DNA of 64,000 nt. It comes from Daphnia carinata (taxonomy: Eukaryota > Arthropoda > Branchiopoda > Diplostraca > Daphniidae). Positions 29,260-41,623 of the stretch are shown here, piece by piece; positions within the stretch are counted from its first letter, which is position 1, and each line of letters opens with the position of its first letter. The translations under genes were made by a program, and so were the position numbers. The notes under the pieces were generated by a model, which was not told where the DNA came from, did not search any database, and saw only the letters and a list, made by a program, of their open reading frames with translations. The DNA is taken from NCBI RefSeq assembly GCF_022539665.2, contig NC_081337.1, positions 9,400,679 to 9,464,678 of the forward strand, read 5' to 3'.

Positions 29260-32200
29260 GCCTGACAGAATGGAAAACTTGTTAATGATGTTACTTCGTC
29301 AAGATGTTGGCGCAGGTAAGATTCAGCCGAACCTAAAATTCGCATAACGACAATCACCTAAACGCAATTCTATCAAATAAAAAGTAAATTTCACCAACAG
29401 TTAAATGGAATTGGAAAACTGATTTCACCATTAGTTGAATAGAATTTACCCCTCTTCGTTAATTCGAAGTTGGACAACGTCATTATATTCCACACCTTCT
29501 ATTTTGTAAATTGTTATTTTGTAGTGACTGACTGCGCCTCCACGACTAGATTTCGTCACAGCTCAGAAGTTGGGTTTGCAGACGACGGATTTCATTTGTT
29601 ATTTTCTGGTAAGGTGATGGGTGCTGGAAGCTGGACAAGTCAGTGTGCTCTATACACAGGTAGACAATTTATATGGTGAAAGACACTACATTACAACGGG
29701 AAACGGATTCCGAATACACAGTGTGATCAGGACCATTTTCCTGCTGACCTCATCAAAGACATGGTAAGAATTCTAGTATTTCATCTTACCCACGTGAGTT
29801 CCCTTTATTGTCAGACGTTCGACATCTAGTGACTGCATGTTTGAACTAGAGGTTGTCTTAGCATTTCAGTTTCGTTTTTCCCTGCATACGAACAGCTGCA
29901 AAAGTAATGCTTTTCTTGCGTGAGTTTTAAGAGGGAATTTTACTCTCGTGGAAAGCCGACAGTGTCGTTGTAGCTCATTGAAGACAAGGTTTACTAGAGC
30001 TCTGTCATTCGAGGTCTAAAATAACGTGGTACAAACGTAGGTACCATTTTAAGCACGTTATGTTGTCTCCATTCATTGCTTGTTTCTCAGTTTCGAATGA
30101 AGGATTCTTTTTCGAATGTCGACAAGAAAATTTATTATTAAGTTGAGGTAATAAGATTTCCAGCCCTCTATATTCAGCTAGTAAAATCGAAGTTCGTTTT
30201 CTGTTGTTTTTAGTGGCTGTCTAAAAGCCTTAAGTTCTTGATAAAAACCAGAAAACTGAAGCAGACGATGACTATCGTTAATCTCCCGCTGGCGTTTTAA
30301 AGTGCCTTGAGTGCTTCACGTCGCAATAAATAAAGTCACACAAACTTACAACAGCCGTTGCATTGTGCTACTTGACTAGTTTCTCACCTGGATCTCGTCG
30401 AGGTCATATTCAGAAGCCAATTCGAAGTATGCTTATCATTTTTTGAGCAGAACTTGGTATTCCTGGAATGCCTTTGATTCCCGATGTCGTAACCGAATCC
30501 TGTGGATTACTCAGGAAACCATTTTTTATAAAAATGTCTGCTTTTATTTTTCCATCCTTCTGGAGCGAAAAGTATTTGCGGCAAGCCTTTTAAAGACAAA
30601 ATAGAATCTCTTTTGACTTAGGTTTATCTAAGTTTGAATTCAACTGGTCTCTTGGCGACGGTTGGCATTTGTCAGAAGTAAACTAAAAGCTTCAATGTAT
30701 TCCATAATCCACCCTACTTCACATTTATTACCGTTTCCTGTTACTGAGCTCGTGTTCAGTCCATACCCAATGCGACTTAGTCTCGATTCGATGTGGGCCA
30801 TGAATGACTTGTTTACATCTGACTTGGGTAAATTCATTAAATGTCTTTCAACGTTTTCCAGAGCCTCGAATCGAGTTCCTCTTGGCGAAACGTCAAAAGG
30901 TCGTGCACGAGCAACCTGAATCTTCCATCACCCATCAGCTTTCTATTTGTCTTCTTTCCAAATCGTGCAAGTTGAAAGAGTGCTTATAAACGAATTCCCG
31001 TTTCGAATGTTATCTTTAAATTGAAATTTTGCCGTCCTGCGTAGAATAATTTAGTGAGTGGGTCCGTAAATTTCCGGAGAAAGTAAACGAACAACAAAAA
31101 GAAAAGAGGGCGATTGCTCCATTTGATTTCACTTTGAAAATGGTCCGCGAATGGCAGTCGGTCGGTCTATCAAAAGAGATAGAAATGGTGCTCAGATAAA
31201 CGCATCTTCAGTAAAATTCGCGTTGACGTGCGAAATTCCTTGAGGTCGTTTTTATTTTTATCACACAAAATCCTTAGTTTTTTTGCTGCGAGAATCAAGC
31301 TTTCATCGTCGCTTTCCCTCCCTGCTGCCACCCAAGTTCAAGTTCCTGGGAATAGAAAACCGTCGGTTTGTGTTATTTCCCATGCCGGGAGCTGAGACCA
31401 ACAAACTGTACGAATCGCCGTATATCACAGTAATACCTGTGTGCCTAAACTAATAAGCAAACTAAAAGGCCCTAAAGAAAATCCGTTAGCTTTTGTATCC
31501 ATCCCAGGAAAATGATTTCATTGTGGCTGCATATCGTTCGCCCCAAGCTGTGAATTTCTTTAGCAAGAGTCAAGCGAGCTAGACGTTCGGCTTGCAATTA
31601 CCAACTTTTATGGGTGGACATTATTTTTGTCTTACTTTTCGGTTTAGCGATGCTAAACAAAACAGTCCATTTTTGGCGCAGACCTTTTTCTTGCGGTTAA
31701 AGGTGTTGCAGTGAAATAGGATTTGTCCTACATGAGGGTGTAAGTGTTAAGATTGCTAACCAACAACCTGGCGTGAATTACTAATATATAAGAACACGAA
31801 GTACTAATGCAAACTGGCTTGTTTCATTAAAATGGAAAACGTCGTGTTTTCGTTGACTTGGCATTACAGGTCTAGCGCTTCTTTGAATTTCAGCAACCTC
31901 CGTTCAAGAAAAACCAGCAGCGTAGCTGACGCACTGGCTCTTGCAGCGCATCCCATTTCGTCTTAGTATCCTTTTTCGTTGCCGCTAATGGAAAGACAAG
32001 AGCCACAGGCAAAAAAAAAAAGAGAAAAACATTTTCGTATATGGCGTTGTGCGATCTATTTCCAGTCGTCCCCAGCATCAATCGCTTGAACGTGAGCTGA
32101 ATATTAAATTGATTATTCATCGGGGTCGGTGATGAGCCAAGAGACGCAATTTATGCGTTAAATGGCCATTCTTTACGCCATTTTTAGCAGCAGTGTGTCG

Positions 32201-33781
32201 TTCGTATTTGTCAATGTCACCGCTACACCGAATAGCACAAGTACCGATAACGTGCTTCGCTCGAAGATAAAGCTAATGTAACCTTCTCCATTCTTTTTTC
32301 TTCTTTCAGTGCGACAAACTGTGTTCTTGAAACTATTTTAACGACTAGTTTGCGATAAATTTAGTTTCATTTTTTTAAATAATGTGTGTACATTATTAAG
32401 GCCCCCTGTTTATGTTGAAGCAAAGAAAAGAACTAAAACCGGTATCGATGTGATCGGGTTAACAAGGTGACAAAATCCACAAACCAGTAAATGTGTTAAC
32501 TACATTTTTCTTTCACGGCCACAGTGTTAAGGAAGTGATTTGCGGTTAAACGGATTTAAGAATACCTTCCGATAATTAGTATAGGCACACCGTTGGATCC
32601 CGCAACTTGACAACCCTCCTGTGGGATTAGAAGTGCTGATCCACCTGCAGCCCAACGCCCCCGTTATCCCTCCTCTTCCTTGTTCGCCGTCTCTTGTAAT
32701 TACTTGTTTGATTACCCATGGTAATTCTATCAGAAGGTGAATGAAGATACTTCATTGAATGTGACAGCTGCATACAAAAATATTTCGCAGCTTCTTCTGG
32801 GAAGTCAAAGCCAAAACGTTCCTTGTCATTATTCAAAAGGGGAGTGTTTTATCTCTCTAGGAGACCGTTGGTCGATCAAGCTTAACGACGTGTCAGGTCT
32901 TTTTCTAGATATCTTCAAGTCTCGGGGGCATGTCTTGGATGGCCCGTTTGACTTTGCCAAAAGAAAAATAATGTCCCTCACTATTGTTAGTGTACGTTTT
33001 TGGCCTTTTGATTTGCCATCGTCATGGTTCCTCTTCAACTCTTTCCTTTTATTTTTTATTTTTTGCTCATCATTCAAAGCAACTTTGTGTTGGTCCACAG
33101 TAGAAGAAAATTGTCGAAAATGAAAAATGACAAAAGAAAAGCCACGTGCTGTCCGTCTGCGCACATTGCCCGTCCACACAATGGGAGGTCGAGACAATTA
33201 ACACTTTGCCTCTAAAATCCTCTGTTCATGCAATTTATACATGCTCGGCTATTGTCCGGAACTAATCGGAAGATTTCATATTCACAATGTTCTTTGTTCT
33301 ATTTTTCAGGTCAGAGGTCGGGTCTTTTATTTTCCTGTGAAGTAAAGAATCGTTTTGACAAGGTGGAGCAAGTCCTTTGATCTCCGCCAACATTCTGATG
33401 TGTACAAACATATGCGGAGACATCCGTTTCCCTTCCAGTTGATCAGAAGGTATACTATATTACTAAAAATTTTTATAACTAACAAAGTAACAAATAGGGA
33501 ACATTACAAAGAGTTTGGCATTTTCTCTTGTGTGGACAATGATGAAGAAGAAAGTTTACCAGAAGGGGCGATGCAACACGCCACCTGGGCAATTTAATTC
33601 GCGCGCTACGCTGCCATCCAATTCTGGAACTTTGGTGCTTATCCAGGTGGGGGCATCAACCATCAGCAACAGACATGGCCCTTTTAGTATATACAACAAG
33701 TCAGCTGTATATATCAATAGATGAAATGTTTGCCCAACAAGAAAGTCAGAGAGACTGTGTGAGCGAGGGAGGGAAAACGAA

Positions 33782-33823
<42 letters not shown>

Positions 33824-34464
33824 GATGAAAGGGGAAGGGAGAGAAGAGGAGAGGAAGGGAAAAAGAAGGGGAGGGGAAGAGTTTCTCCGTCTCATCCGCT
33901 CGACTCCTCTGGTGCTCAAATGTCAGCTGCTCAGCTCATGACTGGCTCAGTTCCATTCCAGTCGGGGTCGCAGGAGGACACGATCTTCTCACGCTCCGTT
34001 TCTTAACATCCGGAACTATAGCAGATGCCGAGCCCGTGATTGTTGCATCCCTTTGGTGTGGATCCATCGCCTGCGCGTCATTTAGAGCTTCTCTTCTTCC
34101 GAGGATTCAACACAGCACCCAGCTTCCGTTTCAGCTAATCCGTGGTGCCCCACCTACGAGTGCCCGGAAAACAAAGGAGCTTTGCCTATGCAAAAATAAA
34201 CTAAAGAAAGAAAACGAACGGCAGCAGCTGCATTAGTGTGTAATAGCTCAACCGACATTTCCGCCTGGATGGTCATTTCGACGTTGTTACGCGCTCCAGC
34301 ACAGCTAGATGCGGAACCGCCTTCGATCTCATACATCAGCGGCCTGTGATTCAAACATTGTGGGGTAGTTACGTACGAAGCGGACGGTGCAAAATTGCTT
34401 GAAGCCCCAAGGTGTTTTTTTTTTGTGTTGAATCCGACGACTTGTTCTCTTGTTGTTATTCGCA
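29260..34464. other. Intergenic DNA upstream of sFRP
   Basis: About 5.2 kb with only short open frames and no recognisable domain or phased exon chain. The distal part may belong to the promoter of the sFRP gene. A GA microsatellite at 33782-33826 is the only clear structure. Confidence 0.55.
33782..33826. repeat. (GA)n tract upstream of sFRP
   Basis: About 22 GA units with one A interruption, followed by 60 bp of purine-rich sequence and lying about 640 bp before the sFRP start codon. A GAGA-factor role at this promoter is conceivable but unproven. Confidence 0.9.
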
Positions 34465-37184
34465 ATGGCTAGTTGGTTGCCAGTGTGTATCCTGTTCTAC
34501 GTCTTTGTCAGCGGTTGCTATGGCAACGGGTCATCTCTGAGTGGCATTGGAGGCGTCATCGGTGGCGGCGCTGGAGGTGACACTTTCTTTCCCGATTGGG
34601 GTGTGGGTGGTGGCCGGGCTGCCCAGCCTACCTGCCTGGACATCCCGCGCAACTTGTCCCTCTGTCACGGCATTCGTTACTCCAAAATGCGTTTGCCCAA
34701 TCTCCTGGATCACGACTCGATGGCCGAAGTCATCCAGCAAGCGGCCTCGTGGGTCCCACTCCTCAACGTCCGCTGCCACGCCGACACCCAGCTCTTCCTC
34801 TGCTCTCTCTTCAGGTATCGTTGGCACATCTCCCATTACTTTGTAAGTTATAACCCCCGTGTTGACTACAACGCATTTTCTGTCTCATCCTAGTCCCGTG
34901 TGTCTCGATCGGCCCATCTATCCGTGTCGCGGACTCTGCGAGCGCGTCCGACAGGGATGCGAAGGCCGCATGAAAACTTACGGCTACCCGTGGCCCGATA
35001 TGCTCCGCTGCGACAAATTCCCGCTGGATAACGACATGTGCATCGGACCTCTCTCCACCGGCTCTTCCTCTGAAGGTAAGCATATCAGCTCTTCTATACT
35101 ATTCGTGTTACTGAATGTATTAAAAAGTGAAGAGAAAAAAAAGAGGGGATGAAGCGAACCTTACGAAAGCACGGAAACAGTTTTAAAAAAGGAAAATTCA
35201 TGCGGGTAGCATAACACACAACAAAAGATAAAAAGAAAAGAAAAAAGGAAAACAGAAACCTTGGCTAACTGTCGTTTGTCAGGGCTTCTTGACTGGTGTA
35301 GTGGGCCTGGGTGTGTGTGTGTGCGTTAAAAGTGTCTGACAGCTCCCAGACGCTTGCCTCCTGCTGTTTCACCTGATAGGCGATCGTACGGGATGCTGTC
35401 TGTCCCCACAGAGCAAGCAGAAACCCGTAAACACGACCCCGAAAACCTCAACGTTTACTTTTTTATCTTTTACTCGGGAGTCATTCCGGAATTACAGCGA
35501 AGGAAGGATTGGTTCACAGGGGAATGCAAATGGTTTTTTTTTGTGTGTGTGTGTGTTTCTTTCTTTTTCACTAGCGTAGTCTGTTAGTTTAGTTGTTTCT
35601 TCTGGTATGAGACATGCCAACGTGAGCAGACTGTCGAATTGAATATTCGAGGACGGTTTACTGGGGGTGGGTGGGGAGCCCTTAAGCTAGTTAGTCTCTT
35701 CTTGTATTCTTTCCCTTCCAAACTAGCCTGCCTTGGATTGCCTTATCAGCGACGTGTTACGTGACCCACCGAACAGTAAATCGATCCGTCACTTATGTGT
35801 CTAATTCCTCTCTCTTACCAACCATCTTTCCATTACATTTCTCATTATGAAGAGGGGTGGGGCTTTTGTTGTTGTTGCGAGCCAACAACAAAAAAAAACG
35901 ATGATTACACAAAACAGTGTGTTATTATATCATTTTGCAGTTGAAACATGGTTTTGAAAGCATGACAAAAGAAAAGGAATCATGGAGGCAGAGAGCTTGG
36001 CAGCCTTTTTGTTATTAAGCGTTTCATATACGTGTTGTTTGTTCACGTTTGGCCCGCTGGCTATCTAAATGCAAATGAAGGAGATCACGATGGGTCGGGC
36101 TGCTCCCAGCCTCGTTTGCATATCACCAGACCAACGGACAACAACCCACACTTTTTTCTCGCTCTTTGTGTATCTCTCGACTATGAAACCTTTAGCCTTG
36201 ATTCGTCTGCGCTTTGGCAGCAATGTTTCTGCTGGGAAAAAAAATCGTCACCTTTTCGTTCCTTAGATTTTCATTTTTTAAACGTTTTTCTTTGAAAATC
36301 TCATTACAGCAAGTGATTGCCAAGCCTGCGAAGAAGTTGATACCTATGAAAATATCATGGACAATTACTGTCGCGCCGATTTTGGTGAGTTGTCGACCTA
36401 CTGTGAACAAGTGAACTAAACTTGACTGTTGTGCTTTAAATTTTTAGTTGCCCGAACCAAGCTCCGACGAGTGCGACGCAATAAGGTCAGCGGCAAGAAA
36501 TCCAAAATGTTGAAAATGTCTCCAGAGATGCGCGAAGAGTGGCGTCGCAATCAACGACCGAACCTCATCATGGAACTCGGAGATGATTGCTGCACGGATC
36601 ACTTCAACACGGTAGCTCTTAGCCGGACCGCAGCTGGCGGAAGTAATGGCGGTGATCGTTTTCTGGTGATGGGAGTTCAGCGTAACGGTCAACTGGTCCC
36701 CACTCTTATTCTTCCATGGACAAAAAGATCCAAAGTACGTTAGAAACCCGAACGGGGGGGGGGGGGGGGCAAATAACGAGTTTTTCAACAACAAGAGAAC
36801 CGGTTTTTTTTTGTATTCAACTATTCGTTTTTATAGGCTATTCGCGGTGCGGTCAAAGCTTTCAAACAATTCAACTGCTCCGATCCCAAAGCTGTTTTCG
36901 CTTCTGAGACGGCGTCATCTGTTATCGAGGGCAACGGTAAATACAAAGAAAGAATTTCAATTTTTGTCGGATTACTAATCGATTGGCGCTCAACAGACCG
37001 CCAACGAAGGGGTAAGCAAATGCGAGAGAAGACAAGCACAACTACAACGACGACTTCGACCCCCACAACAGCCTCGACAACACGGAAAGGCCGAGGACAA
37101 CATGGGGGAGGACAACGGAGCCGAAGCAGAGCAGAAAATCACCATCAAGGCCAATCGACGCGCCATCAACATCAACTTCAATGA
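34465..37184 (+). CDS. sfrp: Secreted Frizzled-related protein (complete, 7 exons)
   Basis: Exons 34465-34814, 34894-35075, 36310-36384, 36448-36734, 36837-36936, 36997-37184 join in phase to 393 aa; a possible non-coding first exon is not resolved. A signal peptide (residues 1-20, LPVCILFYVFVSGCYG) and a Gly-rich linker precede a Frizzled CRD. Its ten cysteines are in the canonical order: TCLD, LCHG, VRCH, LCSLF, PVCLD, PCRGLC, GCEG, RCDKF, MCIG. An NTR/netrin-like module follows, opening DCQACEEVDTYENIMDNYC and containing DCCTDHF, FLVMGVQ and FKQFNC. There is no seven-helix region, so this is an sFRP and not a Frizzled receptor. The tail is unusual: a Thr-rich run, then a basic Gln/His/Gly-rich end of about 60 aa. 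Family members bind Wnts extracellularly and modulate signalling. An AATAAA at 37791-37796 fits a 3' UTR of about 610 nt. Confidence 0.93.
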
Positions 37185-38041
37185 GAAAGAGATTCGCCGA
37201 TGGAAATCCTAGTCCCCAGCGCAGTACACTGTTTTAAAGGCCAGACGTCCACCCATGCCCAGAAGAACGGAATTAATAAGAAATCAGCTTTTTGAATGGA
37301 ATCTCCAGGTATATTCCTCGGCCGCAGTAGAAAAACAAAAACGAAGAATAAGAACGAAAAGAAAAACAAAACAAAACAAAAAAAACAACAAAGCAGCTTT
37401 CGAACTTTTTCTCTCTTTTTAAAGTATATATTCTCAGTAATTCCATGGCTTGTCCCTTCTTTTTTTTATTCTCTCTCATCGCTGCGTATCGTTGCAACAG
37501 TATTGTTTGAGGGAGTGGGAATCCATTGCGTTGCTGGCCCATAAGAGTTTCCGTGAACAACCGAAATCTTGGCCACTTGCTTTATATTTCCCCGCCTTTT
37601 TTTTTAAAGCACTGTTTGTTGAAAAGTTGCGCTTTTTTTGCCCACCCCCATTTTTTCGAAAATATCGTGAACGTCTCTTATTTTCACTTGGCATATGGAG
37701 CGGTTGGAGGGAAGGAGAGTGTGTGAATTTGGTTCCGTCTCTCTCTTGTTCCCACCTTCTGAGTTGGATCATATCAAGCTAATATTCAAAAATAAATTTT
37801 AAGTTCCCAAACGAAGAGAAACGCCATGCCCAAACAACTTACGTTGCCATGCAAATAGTTTATTGTGAATTTTGCCTTTGCTCCTGTTTATTGTATGTCG
37901 CCTAGGCAACCGCCCGTTTGCTCACCCTGACTGTCTTCACAAAAACTAAGGCCTTGGCTTAGTTTGGTCAAGACAAAAATTCCCGATTAACTGTTTTCCT
38001 TTCCCCCCACCAAGTGCTAAATTATTAACAGTCGTTCAGAT
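37185..38041. other. sFRP 3' UTR and promoter region of AGBL4-like gene
   Basis: The first 600 bp are probably sFRP 3' UTR, ending near AATAAA at 37791-37796. The remaining 250 bp precede the ATG of the next gene in the same direction and would hold its promoter. No other feature is seen. Confidence 0.5.
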
Positions 38042-41000
38042 ATGGCTACTAATCGTGCAGGTAAGTTGTTATTCACCATTGCTCACTGTGTGTATTATTA
38101 GTGCACTGTCGTGTTCGGTGATCGGTCAGCCTTAGGTACTTAATGGCCATAGGTAGTAGGAACGCATTCTTTGGCTCCACCTCCCGCAGCAATGCACCCC
38201 TTCAACCATTTGTTTTATGTGTGAGAACTTGGGCATATGTGCCATGGATATACAAGTCTCTGTACATTTTCTGTTTGCCGTAACACATCATCAACCGAAG
38301 GCCGGATATAATTAGTTTCGTACCTACCGGTTGATTGATGGCGTGCACAAGGTCTGAACAGGTACAGTTCCCTCGTCTATTGATTCTTGGGTTTTAAAAA
38401 TATATCCTACCCATGTACTCGACGGAGAACTAAATTGTAAGGCGGCTGATTATCCCCACCGGCCTCTTAAAGAACGTGATGGAGACCTCTTAAGTCAACA
38501 GTGTGCGCCATGAGAAAATGGATTTTTATCGCTCCATGGCGCTTGATCCATCAATTCGTGATATGTGGATATTATGTACGATGGTTTGTATTTTCAGAAG
38601 CGCATAAAACAAATGGTCGTTCAAACTCCCTGCAGGTCTCCTTAGCACTGAAGTAACATGTTGAGTAGAATGCACTTATAGTATCTAGAAAGTATTCGCC
38701 ATGGCCGGATGTTTGTTACCGTACGACCCATTGGAACATACCAACATGTTCTCCAAAGCTGGTCATGCACCTTATTGTCTTTTCTGTACAGTATTTCATT
38801 TTGCAATTTCCAGACTTTTAATTTAAATTTCCCTTTATTTCGCCAACCGACCCGTGTTTCATTCCACAGAGAGCGAGGAGAGCGATGAGGAAGACGGAAC
38901 CGGCAACGTGACGCGAATGGTGATGAGACCGCCAGGCCATTCAGGCAAAGCCAAGAAAGGTCACCTTTGCCTTGATGCTTCTTTTGAAACAGGTATTTTT
39001 ACGTTTTCTGTTATATAGTGCTCTTTTAACAGTTATGGTTTTTTGAATATGTTAAAAATTTTAGGAAATCTTGGGAGGGTCGATTACATAAGCGACTTTG
39101 AGTACGATCTGTACATTCGCTCAGATTCCTGCAATCCTCGTCACCGATTTTGGTTTAATTTCACAATTGACAATGTCCGCCTCGATCAGGTGATACCTTA
39201 ATCCCATTCGTTTATTTAACCAGTTTGAAAATGTATTTTAAGATGTTTAATGATTTTTAGAGAGTCATATTGAATATCGTAAACTTCAGCCGAGAATCTA
39301 CCTTACTTAGCGCTGGTTTAACCCCGTTAATTAAATCCATCACTCGACCTCACTGGTAAGAGATTACATAGTGTACACCAAAGCCGAGAGTTATCAATGC
39401 TTTAATCCATTTCGTTGCAAACTCGTTTGCGTAAAGGGAGAGAATGCCGACAACGCAAGTCTTTTACCACCAATCTCCGCACCACGGTAATCGCTACATC
39501 TTGAGCTTGGCGCTCAACTTTGACGTTGAAGAGGATGTCTATCAATTAGCCCTGACCTACCCATACTCGTTTTCTCGTTTGCAATTCTATTTGGATTTGG
39601 TTGACGAACATTTCCCATCTATCGTCCATCGTGAAACTATTGGCAACAGCATCGTAAGTCGAATATTTTTTCCTTCCTGTTTTTTTAAAATAAGATCTTT
39701 CAGGGAATTTGATGGAGCAAACGTTAACCCTGTTTATTCTTACGTACACTAGCAAAATCGACCGGTTGATTTACTGACAATCACAAACCAAGCAACAGAT
39801 TGCGATGAAGAGTCCAAACCTATCAGGAAGAAAACCGTTTTTATTATTTGTCGATCTCATCCGGGAGAATCTCCGGCATCGTATGTTTGCCAAGGTGAGA
39901 TAAAAGAAATACGCCATTCGAATCAAGGTTTCTTTTTAAGCTAATTTAAAAAATATTGTTTATAGGGTTGATTGATTTCCTCGTTAGTTCTGAACCTATT
40001 GCTAGAGCGCTTCGGGAGTTCGTCGAGTTCAAGATCATTCCGATGATAAATCCAGACGGTGTATTCAACGGCAACGAAAGGTATTGCTTTTTTTTTATCC
40101 CTGTTTGTTTTTTCCCTAAAAAAAAGTGATCCCAATTCATGTGTTTGATTGTACCCTTATTTTCGTAATGTAGGTCATCCATGGTTGGTGCAGATTTAAA
40201 TCGTGTGTGGAATGATTATTCTGAATTTTTCCATCCCACAGTCAAGGCAGCGATGGATGCTATCCGACACTTGGATGAACAACCGGTATGTACAATTAAT
40301 CATTAATATCAATTAATCAGTATCTGATTATTGTTGAAATCATTTGAAGGATTCGAATTTGGAATTCATTTTGGATTTACATGCTCATCACTCTTTGTTG
40401 GGTACTTTTCTGTACGGGAATTCTTACGATGATTTCCTGAGGTGGGTTGTTCTATCATCCCCACTTTACGTAGTCGATTTAAAGCTAAAGAAAAAAGAAA
40501 TAATAATAACATCTCTTTCTTTTTTAAAAGGTTTGAGCGGCATTTACTTTTCGGAAAAATCTATTCCCAGACGGTTGAAGATTTCTGTATGGGAAACTGT
40601 ATGTACAATAAGGACAACTTAAAAGCAGGCACGGCACGAAGGTATTTCCTTACATTCTGGCCAACAAAACCATGCCGATGTCGTTTGAAGACATTGTGAT
40701 TATACTTATATCTGTTATTAGATATCTGAGTCACACAGTCAAAGAGCATGTCAACGTCTACAGCTTTTTTATATCAATGATGGGATTCCAGTTACCCAAC
40801 TCTACTGACATTCACCTCTATGACGAAGAAGGATGTAGGAAAAATAATTCAAAAACTTGTTATTGGTAATTTTTTAAACTCAAAATTTGAATGCAATTTT
40901 GAAATATAGATCAGCGCGCAGGAAGAAATCTAGCAAGAGCCCTGTTTGAATATTACAAAATCGTTGGTCATATTCCAGCGAGTTACATACAGTCTCTTCA

Positions 41001-41418
41001 ACCGGCACCCGGACGAAAGAAAACAAAATACGAAGTTGCATCCACTTACCGCAATTTTCGTTCTGAAGGGAAACAAATTGCCAACCGGATTGACGGAAAA
41101 GAAGGCGATGAAGGGGATGGCTCTGCGCTCGCTTCATATCGGCGGGCTAATCGCTTAATTCTCGAAATTGAACCATGTTTCACCCAAAATCCTTCTTTTC
41201 GACCTTTTCTACGGAAACCTGTCACAATCCAGGTAAAAGACTCCATGGATTCAAGATCTACCACGCCACTTTCTAATGGTCAGTCGTCGTCCAGCGGCGG
41301 CAACTCGGATCCGAAAGTGCCATCTATTCCGAGTTTATCAGTGATAGATTTTAGTAGCTTGACAATGAGTCGAAAAGAACTGCGACAGCTTCATCGAAGA
41401 AACTCACCTTCTATTTAG
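38042..41418 (+). CDS. AGBL4: Cytosolic carboxypeptidase 6-like (AGBL4), probable pseudoenzyme
   Basis: Twelve phased exons: 38042-38060, 38870-38992, 39065-39189, 39261-39355, 39437-39653, 39753-39894, 39966-40080, 40174-40285, 40350-40441, 40531-40641, 40722-40834, 40910-41418. They give 590 aa. The N-terminal CCP domain ([37 protein letters not shown]) precedes an M14 carboxypeptidase domain. That domain has zinc ligands SHPGES (H229, E232) and DLHAHH (H327), plus the INPDG and DLNRVW substrate-pocket motifs. CCP6 trims glutamate side chains from tubulin and other proteins. The segment that in the family reads YTLE-x-S, carrying the catalytic Glu, here reads YSFFIS (residues 397-402), so the general base appears to be Phe. 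Zinc binding looks intact. An Arg/Ser-rich tail of about 80 aa is unlike anything I recognise. The family call is firm; inactivity is inferred from one substitution. Confidence 0.92.
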
Positions 41419-41623
41419 ACTGCGAATGATTCTATCTGTTCTCAGCGAATTATCGACATATGGAAGGTAGTAGTTTTGGCTTAGCTATCTGTGTTCTACT
41501 GTTCTTCTTAAACAAATTACAAGTGAAAGAAAAAAAAAGACAAAGTAGAATGAGATACTTTATTATCATTTTATACTTAAAAGGAAAACAAATGATCTTA
41601 CGTTCTAGTTCATTTCGCCGTAT
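41419..41623. terminator. Convergent 3' ends of AGBL4-like and MTG1 genes
   Basis: Only 205 bp lie between the two stop codons. A minus-strand AATAAA (TTTATT on the plus strand at 41559-41564) sits about 60 nt past the MTG1 stop. The AGBL4-like transcript probably ends inside the MTG1 3' UTR, since no plus-strand AATAAA is seen between the stops. Confidence 0.5.

Noticed and set aside
34531-34853. Several overlapping 85-101-codon frames on both strands
   Set aside because: They are GC-rich shadows of the sFRP CRD exon.
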